Of a stretch of 64,000 nucleotides of DNA, positions 39,401 through 51,492 are shown piece by piece. The notes below the pieces were generated by a model. It saw only the letters and a list, made by a program, of their open reading frames with translations, searched no databases and was not told the DNA's origin. Made by a program: the position numbers and the translations under genes. The DNA is taken from positions 13,332,972 to 13,396,971 of the forward strand of contig OZ022247.1 in assembly GCA_963978895.1 (NCBI GenBank), in the 5' to 3' direction. Numbering within the stretch: the first letter of the stretch is position 1; each line of letters opens with the position of its first letter. The DNA comes from Erpobdella octoculata (lineage: Eukaryota > Annelida > Clitellata > Hirudinida > Erpobdellidae).

Positions 39401-40389
39401 CAAAAGTCCTGTAATATCGTATAGCCATTTTTTTATATGTTTCCTCGAGTTATTACAAAAATAATCTGATTACCAGCCACCGAAAAAAACACGAAAGTCT
39501 TGAATCTAGAAATAGAATGAGTCTAATTATTACAAAATGTAAAATTTAGGGTTCAACTCTTAAAACAACGGATAACGTTTTTGACGCATATTAGAAAAAA
39601 TGTAGATAACTTTTTCGACGTCAACTCCCTGAACCTTTTTTTGTAGAATAGCCAGTACGAGCAAATCGCTCGGATATAAGTTTTAACTCTTTTCATGCAG
39701 CTAAACCTTTGTTTGTGAATTTATTAACAAGAAATACCATGGTGGCTAGCTAGAACTTAACTAGCCAAGACGAAAAAACAGCTTTTCAATGATAAAACAC
39801 AAGCAAATCAGTAAAATAATAAAGCATTAGCAAATTTAACATATATTTGTACTAACTTAGATATCATTAACTGAACTTTTTAATTTTTTAAATTTGATTT
39901 TGATGAGGGGGGCAAAAGTCTATTAGCAAAATACGAGGGGGCATGGCCGGACTGTCCCCCTGGACCCGCCCCTGCAAGAAGATCACTATTTTGTTTAAAA
40001 CTCAGACAAAATACGATCGATCCATGCATACAAAATCTATGACCTACCTCGTTCCTTTTTGGACTGTTCATAACTTTTTTAACACCTCCTTCCCCATGTG
40101 GACGATCTAGCTCCCTAGCTTCTTTAGCATCTCATCTTTTTTTATTCTCTATGGAAAGCCTACTCAGCCAGGCTATGAATAACCCTAACCATCTTTATAA
40201 CCAGGACAGCATTTTTTCTACATACGGACGCATCATATTATTACAAAAGCTTCTGCTTTTATCTTCTCAAATCTCATTAAAAACTAGATGACAAAAATAT
40301 CTAACAGGGGCTCATATATAATAACTATTGGCTTACATAAAAGTCAGGGAGCCCCATCCCTCCTAAATGATCTCCCTGAAAGGTGTCCA
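39401..40389. other. no recognisable feature
   Basis: Intergenic; nothing supported on either strand. Confidence 0.4.
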
Positions 40390-41165
40390 TATATTAACCA
40401 TGGGCCCTCTTAAAAGTCAGGAGCCTACATAAAAGTCAGGGAGAGCTACTTAACAGTCAGGCAAGGGCCAGTAAAAAGTCAGGGAAAGACAAGTTAAAAG
40501 TCAAGAGAGACCCACTTGAGTGCCGGGGCCCACATAAATGCGAAGGGGAGCCTACGTAAGAGCGGGAGACCCAATTAAATGTGGTGGCTCACTTGAAAAT
40601 GGGGTGGGAGCCACTTAAGTACGGGTGAACACTCAAGTGTGGGGAGCCCATTTAAGTGCGGTGGACCACTCAAGGGCGGGATCCCACTTAAGTACAGGTC
40701 GCCTTTTAATGCCAGGAAACCCACTGAAACGTCAGGGAAGAGCCACTTAAAGGTCAGGAGAGGCCCACTTAGGTGATGGGGATCCACTTAAGTGCGGGGC
40801 CCACTTAAGTGTAGAGGCTCACGTAAGAGTGGGGCCCACTTAAGTGCATGTGGCCCAATTTAGTGCCAGGGACCCCCTTAAGTGCGTGGGACCCACTTCA
40901 GTGCTGGGGGCCCCCTTAAGTGCATCGGACCCGCTTGAGTGCCGGGGCCCCCTAAAGAACGTGAGGCCCAATTTAGTGCCGAGTTCCCCCTTAAGTGCGT
41001 GGTGCCCACTTTAGTGCCGGGGGCCCACTGAAAAATCCGGGAAGGGCTACTTACAAATCAGGAGGGGCCACACACTTGTGCATTTGGCCTACTTTAATGA
41101 CGAGGGCCCACTTAACTGCGTGGGGCTCACTTTAGTGCCAGGGCCCACTGATAAAAGAGGGGGCT
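40390..41165. repeat. degenerate minisatellite built on cccacttaagtgc
   Basis: About 35 irregular units of 18-24 bp, GC-rich, centred on the palindrome CACTTAAGTG or close variants separated by G- or C-rich linkers (ggggcc, gccgggg). No reading frame continues through it. Confidence 0.8.
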
Positions 41166-41330
41166 ATTGCTCTCTCCCTGTCCCCCTAATTGATGTCCCT
41201 AGCTTTTTCTGGAGTACTTCTCTGAATTAAATCAACAATCATTTCTTCTGCAACAAATTTGGGTAATATCCTAGTATAGCATTCTGGGTAAATTTTGCTG
41301 TGAATTAACCGGTATTTTAACATAAATAAA

Positions 41331-41500
41331 CTAGCGGGGTACCCGGCGTTGCCCGGGATTTTTGAGGTTTTTCTAATGTTTCTTTCCTCGCTTGATCTCT
41401 CGGTCGCTTTCCCGCTCTCGGTTGCTTTCCTGATCCCGGTCGCTTTCTCGCTCCTGATCGCTTTCCCGATCCCGGACGCTTTAAGTAGTTCCTGGTCAGT
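41331..41500 (-). mobile_element. Helitron 3'-end fragment
   Basis: Starts CTAG (41331-41334) with a perfect inverted hairpin (ggtacccggcgttgcccggg), followed by the pyrimidine-rich core (gctttcctgatcccggtcgc). It supplies the empty-site sequence for the LTR insertion at 12398. Confidence 0.75.
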
Positions 41501-42564
41501 AGTGCCAGAACTGGCCAGAAGTACAACGTTCGAAGAAGAAAAAATTGAAAATAAAAAATATTTAATAAAAATCAAATTAAAATTAAAATTATAAACTTAA
41601 AATTAATAATTAAATAATTTTGTTACTAAAATGTAGGCGTTACGTCAACTGCTCCACAATTGATATGCAGTTTGCTAAAATGCGGCAAATGAAACGAAGT
41701 ATCATCTTTTAAATATTGATAACTTATTAAACTTTATTAAAAAATGTATTCTTATCAGAGATAATTTTCCACTACCTGTTCCGATTTCACTTAGAAAGGC
41801 AATTGCCCCTAAGGATTTTTGGAAAATAAAATTTTTTGATATAAAATAAATAAAGAGGAAGTTTTCGGAATTTTTTTGGAAAACTGCCTCCCCCATTCCA
41901 ACTAACCCACCCTTGGTCATCAGCTATATATGGAGGCAAAAGTGTTAAATGATTAACCCCGTATTCTTATTTGTTTATTATTATTATATTATTATTATAC
42001 ACCTATTTCTCAACTCTTGTTTCATTAATGAATTGTTTCTCTGCTCTTTTTTCAACTCTAATAGCCTTAGCCTGATTCTATATTACTCTTGAAATGATAT
42101 CTGAAATCTTTTATTTCTTCAATGAGTTAATTTTTTGTTTTTTTTTGTTTTGTTGCTGTTTATTATGGCTATCTACTATCAGTATATCCCCTAGATGGGA
42201 AGTAATTCCCTTGGGAGACTCCTTTGGGTGATGTTTTTCTTTCTTTCTCTTGTATTCTGTTTTTTTTATCATCATCACCAATAAACAAAATTAAAACAGT
42301 TAATTAAGAGATACATCGACAGATCTATTAGATAAATAAAGAGTAAAGTAAATAAGTCTTGGAAAAGGCGTTGTGAAAGAAAAATGAATGAAAAAAAATT
42401 ATGATCTGCAACTAATGCTATAAAAAAACCCTAGTTAGATGGCTAAACTAGTATTGAAAAAATAAAGAAGATGCATGCTTATTATTGAAGTTATCTTAAA
42501 ATTTAGTCTAGCTCTTGCATAATTTTCATAAAACCACACATAATAAGCTTTTTTTCATTTTCAG
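41501..42564. other. upstream region of STIMATE
   Basis: AT-rich with no repeat or coding match. It should contain the STIMATE promoter and 5'-UTR exon, because the first coding exon is preceded by a pyrimidine tract and CAG acceptor at 42564. Confidence 0.45.
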
Positions 42565-42566
42565 AC

Positions 42567-45500
42567 ATGTCCCCGACTAATGATATATCTTTCAATCACT
42601 GTAAACGTGGAGCACTCACAGGATCTCTTGGACTGTTTGTTCAAGCTCTCCTTGCCCTGCTTGCGTTTTGTGCCTTAATTGGTAATTATACATTTTTGGT
42701 TTCTAAATTTAATTATTCTTTTATAAGCTAAGATTTTTATACAAAACCCTTATGTTGAAATTTTTTCAAATTTTCCTAGTTTTGTTCTGTTTTTCTTTGG
42801 CTTAACTTTTGTTTTGATAGGCTTATCAGTTAATTTAATTACTTTTATGGGTGTCCACAAGCTTACTTCATCCACGACTGGTTCTAGCTGAAATGGTGTT
42901 CCCAAGTTTTCATATTTTGTGTAAGCTCCGTTGTCTCTTCTTTACCCTCTGCAGCTGGTAACAGAGATGTTGATTGTTTGAATTTATTCAAAAAATCTTG
43001 GATCTTGTTTTGTCAAATAATTATCTACAATGAATGCAATGAAATGCTTGTTATAAGTAACATTTTCATTCTTATTTACAAATCGTATTTCGGACATTTG
43101 CTCTATATGTCTCTAATCTGGAGTGGAGTCAAGTAAAATAATACCTGAGCTGTAAAACATAATTTTAAGTTGGATGTTTAATTTTTGTCAACAATGTCAG
43201 TGAGTCAATTTGGTTTCTTTTTTTAAAGAAAATGTCATCTATTTCATTCAACTAGATTTATCTTAAGTGTTCTTGCAAAACTGAATCAAACTCTCACAAA
43301 GAAGTGGCTATAAGAAACTTACAGAATCACTAATCCAGACTTGTTTTTCAAATATAAGAATGTTGTTCAATCTGTTTTTAACACTTCCTGTTTTTCCTCT
43401 CCCTGTGAACTGTCATTTTCTGTGCCGACGCACCTCAAGATGTGGCTGTGAAGTACTTGCATAGAAAAACGCCTTTCCGGACTTGCTTTACTTTCTAGCT
43501 ATAAATTATTATTTATAGAAATAAAAAAGAAAAATGTATTGGCTTTTAATTTGATTATTGTTTTGGATATTTCAGTTAAAAGATTTTGTGAGCCTGCAAA
43601 AACAAGAAGAAAATGGAAAACTTGGTGAGAAGAAATGTTTTGCTACTTTAAATTATTCCACATTAATTGTTATATAGTGTGATTGCTATATTTTAATAAC
43701 TATAATAATAAGCCAGTACATCATTCCTTTAAGTAAAGTAGTCATGGTTTAATTTTGTAATAAAATTTTTAATTCTTTTTAGAACGCTTATAGCACCTTG
43801 CTTGGATATTTGTTGTTTGTTTCATGGGATTTTCTAAAACTTTCTTAAGGCACTACTAATGGTTGTAAAAAGTTGATTTTTTGCATGCAGGTGTATATCT
43901 GGTGAGAATACATTAATCTGTTTTCAAATTAAAACAAGTATAGGAAATAACGAGTTTTTCAACACAAACTTTGATTTCAAATACACTCGATTTAAGCACG
44001 CTCCACATCGAAAAACTTTAGTTGACTCGACCCGATAAAATCTGGCACGTCCAGTGCGATCAGAGTTTGTAGATGTGGCATAGCCTTGCGACTCCGCACG
44101 CCTGGATTTTGACCCAGTCGCATGTATTTCCCCGTTTAATACATGAGACTGAGTTTCATCAAGCTTGCCGAGTGCCAACGAATCAGCGTTAAGAACTTTC
44201 TTGAAGAAAAGTACTTGTCTTAAAAAAAAACTGTTAAATAATAAAAATAAAAATTGAAAAAATAATTTAAATTAAATTAATAATTTATTATTTCGATATA
44301 CAAACACTATAGATAATATAGATGAGGCCATAGATATGTCTATGGATGAAGCATATGAAGCTGCCATTTTCAACCTTTCACCTGACATACTTTCTCGTGA
44401 TTGGTTGGGGAAAAAACTGGGCACAATGTAAAATACACGCGATTACAACGTGCCAGTAGTGTCGGGTGTGTGCGTGACTAGTTCACATCGACCGATTTGA
44501 TCTGATTTTCCTGTGTTATGATGTCGGGTCGTATCTAGTTTGTCGATGTGGAGCGTGCTTTAGAAATACGAAAGATGTTCAAATTAAGTTGTTTTTTTTT
44601 AATTGAATCATGTATTGTCATCCAATATAAAGCTATGCTGAAAGTTTCAGCTTCCTAGCTAGTCAAAAAGCTGGTTAAATTTTACTTGCAAGATTTGTGT
44701 ACAGAGAAAGCCACACACAAACAGAGATTGTAACCTAAATAAAAGTTTGTAATAATAGTCAAGTGTAAGTAATAAAGTTTTTTGAACAAAACTTTATCTT
44801 AGGAAAATAAAAGCGTTAGACGTTAGTCAAAAATATATAGATAACACCCAACGCTTTTATCTTCCAAATGGAAAGTTTGGTTTAAAAAATGTTATTGCGT
44901 ACACTTAAATATTATTTTTAAGTTTTTAGTACGATTTTAAAAAACAAATTTAAAATTTCTTTAATATATAAATTTTTTTTACTTACTCCCATCATTGAAT
45001 GGGCCAAATCCACACACACACACACACACTATTTTGTGGATGGTATTTTATCTACAAAACAGGTACACATTCTTTTATATGTATAGATGTGTTAAGGGTT
45101 ATTGCTACTACCTGTGCCATTGCTCCTAAAGTGGTTTGTAACATAATACACTCATCTTCTGCAATTGACTGGTTTATAGAAGTATAGACAAGATTCTTAT
45201 CTACTCGTTTAAAAGCTAATTCAGGACATTTCTATCATATACAAATTTACACACAATGCACAAACCAAACATAACTCAAACACGAAGTAGAGCTGTCAGC
45301 GGAATGCCTTGGTAATGGGTTGGGTACCTGGTTGGGGGTTGTTATACATATGGACCATATGACCTGGTGCTAGTAGAGAGTGAATGATAAATCCGTAAAC
45401 GAGATTGGCTGGTAAGTAGGTTTTAATGACATGCAGGATTGCAAGGACCTCTCACAAAGAAGTGCTGGCAATTCTCCCAATTTAGCGAATACAAAACAGG

Positions 45501-48500
45501 TGGCAGTGATGATAGTCACAATAGCAAAAACCTTTTTTTATTATTTTATGCAGTGTAGAGACTCCGAAACTAAATGAAAGTAAAGGTGTGACCGGTTGTA
45601 GGACAGCTATTGTCACCACGTTGACATGACTTTATTATCACAAAAATTAGCTGACCTCTAACACAACAAAAGCTGTCGTCTTCGATCCACCTTACAAATG
45701 CCTCAAGTTTTTTTTATAAAAGAACAAACCCAGCAAATCTACGCAGCCATAAGATCAGAGTTGGCTCTTGCTCATTAGGTTTCCGATTATGGTGATAATG
45801 AAACAGAGGCTGCTGAATCGCAGCAAAAAATAACTTAGATAGATTCACCAAAAAATCTAGCAATGAAATTTTTTATAAACTTGCCACATTATGCACAGCT
45901 GAGAAATGAAACAATATTGAAACAAATTGTTTTCTTCCCATGATTACAATTGAATTCAAATTTAAACTATTGAAACTTTTCATCATATAGTTATGAAATA
46001 TTTTATATTGTTTATATAAATTCTATTTTATTTTATGTCTCTAGGTGGTTTGATACTTCAAAACAGGCGGTGGGAGCAGGACTAATTCATGTTATTAATG
46101 TCATCTTATCAGAACATCTTTTTACTGGTGATCCTTGTACATGGTTAGTGAAGGAAATGTGAATTATAGGCATTTTTAAATTATTTGATAGGTGATGTGA
46201 ATTATAATATTGTTATGATATTGCCATTCATATACGGACTCTATAAAATGGTTTTGACTTTATTGGATGATAGTAAGCAATTAACTAGACTAATAATAGG
46301 TTTTAATCCCTGCATTTAAAACCTGTCTAATAAAACATCTTTATAACTTTATAATATAATTTTTTTTACTTTAACAAAAAAGATTTCTTGAGATAATGAA
46401 TAAAATGTTGGATGTGGGTATATTGTAACTTTTCTGTTGTAGGTATATTATAACTTTTCTGTTTTAGGTATATTATAACTTTTCTGTTGTAGGTATATTA
46501 TAACTTTTCTGTTGTAGGTATATTATAACTTTTCTGTTGTAGGTATATTATAACTTTTCTGTTGTAGGTATATTATAACTTTTCTGTTGTAGGTATATTA
46601 TAACTTTTCTGTTGGACTCGACGCTTGGTCTCTTTATCATATGCATCTTACTCAAACTTTTACTGAAACTGATCATTGCCAAAAATTGGCATCATTTGAT
46701 CTTTGGAATATATTGTTAGTTGTTTTTTTTTTCATTTCAGTTTTTTATAAGGAACTTATAATCACTTTTTAAAACCTTTGAATTGTTTGTTGTTCAGGTA
46801 CACCGTCGCCATGGAAGTCATGGCTTGGTCAATGTTCTGTTTATGTTTTCGTTATCATCATTGAGAAAATTCTTATTACATTCCTTACTCTTCTCAGTTT
46901 CTGGAAAACAGTTTGTTTTTTTTCTTAGATGTTTACAAACTTGTGTTATTTTAAGAAAATATTCAGTTACTTGTTAAAGTGTAGTTAATTCACCTGAACC
47001 AGCAACCAGTAAGTCATGTGTTTGAGCATCTTTCCATTCCTTTTTGGGTTGGTGGAATTATTACTAGTTTCACAGTCGTGGTTTACAAAGCTCGACATAT
47101 TTTTCTATATTTACATGTGCAGGTGGCAAGTGAAATTGAGTGATCTTATACGTTCAAGCTGTTCTTGGTGCTGCTGTGATGGTTGATACTGTTATGGTAA
47201 TCATTTTATTTTCAGGTTGGAGAGTGGGTCTTATCCCACATGATAAATGCCGAGTTGGAGTTAACGATGGTCATGTTTGTGATTCCTCTTGTTGTTAATG
47301 TAAGTATTGATTGAGTATGAATTTATCATTTTTCATTAATCAATTTTATTTTTACAATGCTTATTTTAGTTTGCCCTGTTTGTTGTTTGTATCATGGATT
47401 TTTCTAAAGCTTTTTCCAAATCACTTTCAATGATAGTAAGAAACCAAATCCAAACTTTTCTACTTTTATTTAGAAACACCACCAGCCTTCTTAAAAACAA
47501 ACTACACTAATATCAGTTTTTTTTAGCTTTTATTACATAAAAAAATTAGGTTTAAAACATTTATATATTTTAAAAAAATATTGAATCACTAATAACTATG
47601 CACCTGCGTTTGACTGTTTTGTGAGCATTCGAATAAAATCAAATCAAATAAAAAAAATTATTCACACCATCGAACAATTGCGAAAAGTGCACACAATTTC
47701 TCTTTATTTGAATGAGCATTTTTCAAATAAATGCGCACATGTGTGCAATTGTTTGCATTATTTGCAATTGTTTGCAATTATTTGAAAAATTGTTTGCAAT
47801 TATTTGATGTGAATGGAAAATTTTATACCAAAATTTTTTATAGGTGATTCAGTAAGCAATTTTTAATTACAATTCTTTTGAAAATTAGTATAAATAATTA
47901 TTATTTTGAATTTTTGACATAAATTCATTTTTATTTGAAACTTTTCGTCATAAAAAAATTTCTAAAAGAATTTCTTGTTTCCGGTTTTGTTGACACCGAC
48001 AACACTCATACAATTGCGTTAATATCTTTTTTTTCCACTTCTCTTCTCTGTCGTCCATTTTAGCTTGCTTTGAAATTCTTTCAATCCTCTTGAAATTTCT
48101 CAATGTCAGTGACTGGTTCTGAAGATGATGTTAGCGGCTTCAGTATAGGAAGCGAGAGTAATTATAATAAAAAGTCAAGTAACATGTTATGGAGGTATTT
48201 TAAGAGTTGTAAATCCAACGATTGTTACACGGCGAAATGCAATCTTTGTAATAAATGTTTCAAAATGGGCAAAAAAGCTACAACTTCTGTGAATTATCAT
48301 TTACAGTCTCAACATCCAACAAAATAAAATGAACAATGGAATGTTTTTAAATAACAACATAAATGATCACTTTATGAAAAATTATTCAGTAAAATTCACA
48401 ACAAACAGTCAAGAAAATTCTTGTGAACTTTGAAATCAGAGGTACTTGAAAATATATAAAACCGCTGGGCTTTGCTGCATCAAAATTAATATTTGTATAT

Positions 48501-51492
48501 GCACAATTATTTGGTTTTTTGTGCGCAATTATTCAGTAATTGTGCGCAATTTTTTCAAATAATTTTTGTTCTTGTGCGCGCTTGCGAAATCAAATGAAAT
48601 ATTTTATTTGAACCTCTTCGGATAAAAATTGCGCACAATTGTGCGATTTTCGCATAATGCGCACAATCCCGCATCAAACGCAGGACCTTACTAATAAAAA
48701 CAATGGTCTTTTCTTTTAGTAAAGTAAACATGCATATTTCCTTTGTTTAATTTTCTCTATTTTTTTAAAAGAAAACGTAGGCCTTAACCTGTTTAGGACC
48801 AAAACTTTATTAATGAGATTTCTATTATTTTTTTTTTGTTATTTCTAATGTACTTGCTTATGTTTTAACAGATTTATTTTTAATTATTAGTTATTTTAAA
48901 GAAAACATTGAAAATTCACTATGCTCGTTTTTCGAACGGTGGTCGTATAGACTAGTGAAAACGACAACATGTTTAAAAGTCAATTTTTTTGTTCTCAACG
49001 CAAACAATTATGAAATAAATTTTAGGTTATAAACAGAAAAGCTAAAAAAACATTCAATAAATCAGTCAAGCAGTTCATGATAGTCGTTTCAGAACCGGAG
49101 TGTGCGGAAAGCACCAAAACAATTTCGATGAAGTCGTTTGCCGCACTTGGCCCACATGTACAGTGTTTTGCCACAATTTTCCAGCTTGTAGCAACTACTG
49201 TTTTAACCTTTTCCAGATCGTGACCATGGCCAGTTGCTGAATCTTCTCAATTATTTTGTTTCTTCAACTGTGCATGAATTCATTTCATCGGTATAAAACA
49301 ATCTAAACAGCTCATATGGGTTTTTTCAAACAAAGCACCATTGTGGTGTTTCAAACTCGTTATAGACTGTTTTAAAAGTGGCTATTCGAATGACTCTTTT
49401 TTGGTCCAAGTGCATTTCAATCATTTTTGGCGTTTTGGTTGCCGCGGAATTGAACTGACCTCCATTTCTTCACCCAAGAACCATCTCATCATTAGTATAA
49501 CAACTTCTACTTTCCAAGATACATTACAAAGAATAACATTTCCTTCTTCATTTGCTTATTCATCAGTCACGTGTTATGATGCACTGGGCGGAAGAATGAC
49601 AAGTATCTCAACCTCAATGCTATCATCATCAAGAATTAGTTCCATAGCTTCTTTCATTTTTAAACTTTACAAACATTTCATTCGAAGAATGAAATTTGCA
49701 AATAACGCTATCACCCATTCAACCACTGCACAACTATAAGCTGAATAAAATAACTTCCACTCGTTCGCATAAAGTACTCTATACGACCAACGATCGGAAA
49801 ACGAGCATGAATCATACATGTTCAGATTGTGGGTTAGTGTAAACACAATTCAATTTAATTAACGTTATTGTTTACTTTTGAGTACATTCTCTTTCGATAT
49901 TTCAAACTTTTGTTATGATAACTCTCATGAAATTAGTATAATAAATTTTTAAAGTAATATCCGTCGAAAAACTTAAAAATGCTCATATTCTAACCCAGAT
50001 TTAACTACTTAATACGAATAAAAAAATTATTTAAAAAATTTTATACAGTGTATTGAAGCTTTCTTAACATAAAAAAAAACTTTTGACAGAAAAAAAATTA
50101 GGGCTTAATTTTATGCAACGCCAAGAATAAGTGTGTTCGTGAAACGTACGTTGGTCTAAAACGGGTTAATGTTATATTTAAAATGTGTTATAAATGCCTT
50201 ATTTTGAAAACAATTTCACATATAATATAATAGCCGATGTCTGTGAAAGACGTTTTTTCGTTACGATTTGCTATCTATGGCAAATCAATTTATATATAAT
50301 AATATATAATAAAAAATAAATAATTATATAAATAATTTTTTATATATTTTAAGTAAGGTAAATATTTTTACTAGTCTTATATTAACTTGCTTTGTCAGGT
50401 TACTCATTATATATATATATATATTAATTTAATTAAATATTTTCAATTTATAGTGAGTGTCAGATAATTGTGAACTTCACAATTATCTGACAATGTGAAG
50501 ATAATTAAAAAAGTGTAAAGACTAAAAATTAGAAAATAAAAATAAATAAAAAAAACTTTTTTAAAACTAGTCTTATGATAAGACTAGGGTGCTCAGTTTG
50601 AATTTAATGAACAGATCTGTATAAATTAGCGAGCACCCTAGTCTTATCATAAGACTTGTTTTTAAAAAGTTTTTTATTTATTTATATTTAATTTATTTAA
50701 ATATTAAAAGTTATTTTGCAATTGTACACTGTCAGGTGGCTATCTCTAGTTTTACAATAATCACTATAATTAGTATATATCAGTGAAGTTAAAAATACAA
50801 ATCCTACAGAAATTATTTTAATGAAATACCTGTGAAACAGTTGCTGAACTTTTTTTCACACAAACGTGTATTATCTGCACATGGACGTTATATGTGTTGA
50901 AATATGGTACTTTATTTTTACATAATATCTTTATCCTCAATCAAAAAATTAAAATTGTCAGCTAGGATAATTATAAAAATCACCAGCTATGATTTACCCG
51001 GTATCATTTTGTGATACCAGGTCAATGTTTTTGATGGTTTTGTAAATAGTTAAGCTTCTACTTGAAAAATGTCAAACAGTAATCAGATGACCATTTGATT
51101 CAATTTACATTTCTAATATTCATGAGAAACAAAATTGTGTAATCTTTGCAAGTATACAATAATTTGCTCATATTTATTTTCAGGTCATTATATTTTGGGT
51201 GGTTGATAATTATTTAAAACTGCATCACCCATCTTCACCTGAGATGTTGCAACGTCGCCATTCGACATCTGATCCTGATTGTAACAATGACGATGTTGCT
51301 ATAATTGTCTGCAGTGATGAGGAGAGCACATGCGAGACCAAAAGTGCTTGTCGGGAAGAAGACGAGGACGTTTCAACCGGCACCAATCGAAGCCCCGGTC
51401 ACCATCGTACTACATGCGTGGGGGGTAGTGAAGAGTTATTATCGTTAACAAAAAATGAGGATGGCATCAGCGAAGAAGAAGATATGAAATAA
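42567..51492 (+). CDS. STIMATE: STIMATE (TMEM110), store-operated calcium entry regulator
   Basis: ER multi-pass membrane protein that in vertebrates binds STIM1 and promotes its activation at ER-plasma membrane contacts. Seven coding exons fit in phase: 42567-42681, 43576-43624, 46045-46143, 46593-46714, 46798-46910, 47216-47299, 51184-51492, giving 296 residues (human 294). Family landmarks in order: GALTGSLGLFVQALLALLAF, KRFCEPAKTRRKWKTW, FDTSKQAVGAGLIHV, DPCTWYIITFLLDSTLG, WLGQCSVYVFVIIIEK, MVMFVIPLVVNVIIFWVVDN. The C-terminal tail is acidic and ends SEEEDMK; the lysine-rich end of the vertebrate protein is missing. ATG 42567 is the first codon of the frame after an upstream acceptor. Introns hold several MITEs, and exon 4 has a multiplied acceptor. 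Its 3' end faces TMEM38. Confidence 0.93.
43945..44756 (+). repeat. dispersed repeat family R, copy 3 (intron 2 of STIMATE), interrupted
   Basis: The parts 43945-43994 and 44560-44756 match 37955-38195 end to end; 43995-44559 between them is a MITE. Confidence 0.75.
43995..44559. mobile_element. 565-bp PIF/Harbinger-like MITE
   Basis: Terminal inverted repeats AGCACGCTCCACATCGA with a TTA duplication at 43992-43994 and 44560-44562, and an empty site available at 37995. A 3-bp TTA duplication is typical of PIF/Harbinger. An 84-codon minus-strand frame crosses the left end and resembles nothing known. Confidence 0.8.
44990..46020. other. STIMATE intron 2, right part
   Basis: Contains a short (AC)n run at 45011-45030; nothing else recognised. 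Confidence 0.4.
46417..46616 (+). repeat. 25-bp minisatellite multiplying the exon 4 splice acceptor
   Basis: Eight head-to-tail units of ggtatattataacttttctg plus ttgta, starting 46417, 46442, 46467, 46492, 46517, 46542, 46567 and 46592. Each unit contains a pyrimidine-rich stretch, a TAG acceptor and the first codons of exon 4. The last unit ends ttgga in place of ttgta and runs into the coding exon. Confidence 0.95.
47596..48689 (+). mobile_element. 1.1-kb hAT-like element carrying only a BED finger
   Basis: Bounded by 8-bp duplications ACTAATAA at 47588-47595 and 48690-48697, with imperfect inverted ends sharing CCTGCGTTTGA. Subterminal regions are packed with variants of gcaattatttg and gcgcaattgt. 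The only frame is the BED-finger protein at 48103-48327. It sits in intron 6 of STIMATE. Confidence 0.75.
48103..48327 (+). CDS. small BED-type zinc-finger protein (74 aa) in a transposon
   Basis: An intact 74-codon frame. After an acidic Ser-rich start it has the BED pattern LWRYFK ... AKCNLCNKCF ... TTSVNYHLQSQHPTK: two Cys three apart, then His-x4-His. BED fingers bind DNA and usually lead hAT transposases; here a stop follows directly and no catalytic domain exists. It may be a truncated transposase or a DNA-binding product. Expression is unknown. Confidence 0.65.
   Translation: MSVTGSEDDVSGFSIGSESNYNKKSSNMLWRYFKSCKSNDCYTAKCNLCNKCFKMGKKATTSVNYHLQSQHPTK
48921..49808 (-). pseudogene. piggyBac-like transposon relic
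   Basis: Ends form roughly 30-bp imperfect inverted repeats: atgctcgtttttcgaac at 48921 and its inverted match ending gaaaacgagcat at 49801. On the minus strand broken frames read KESFE, PYELFRLFYTDEMN and VEETK, resembling the piggyBac (PGBD) N-terminal region with its FELFF-type and VEETN motifs. TTAA duplications are not evident. The 132-codon plus-strand frame in the same place is a shadow. Confidence 0.5.
49809..51183. other. STIMATE intron 6, right part
   Basis: Apart from the hairpin MITE, AT-rich DNA with nothing recognised. Confidence 0.4.
50458..50670. mobile_element. hairpin MITE with nested palindromes (STIMATE intron 6)
   Basis: A perfect 33-bp palindrome at about 50460-50492 (16-base arms around one base, arms GTCAGATAATTGTGAA). 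It is followed by a long inverted repeat: 50553-50600 against 50631-50680, arms sharing agtcttatgataagact and agggtgctc, with a short loop. The arm itself contains a smaller palindrome. Confidence 0.7.

Noticed and set aside
43924..44178. 84-codon minus-strand frame
   Set aside because: It crosses the left end of a MITE; part of it is host repeat, so it is not a conserved gene.
49341..49739. 132-codon plus-strand frame in STIMATE intron 6
   Set aside because: It overlaps a piggyBac-like relic read on the other strand and has no family resemblance.
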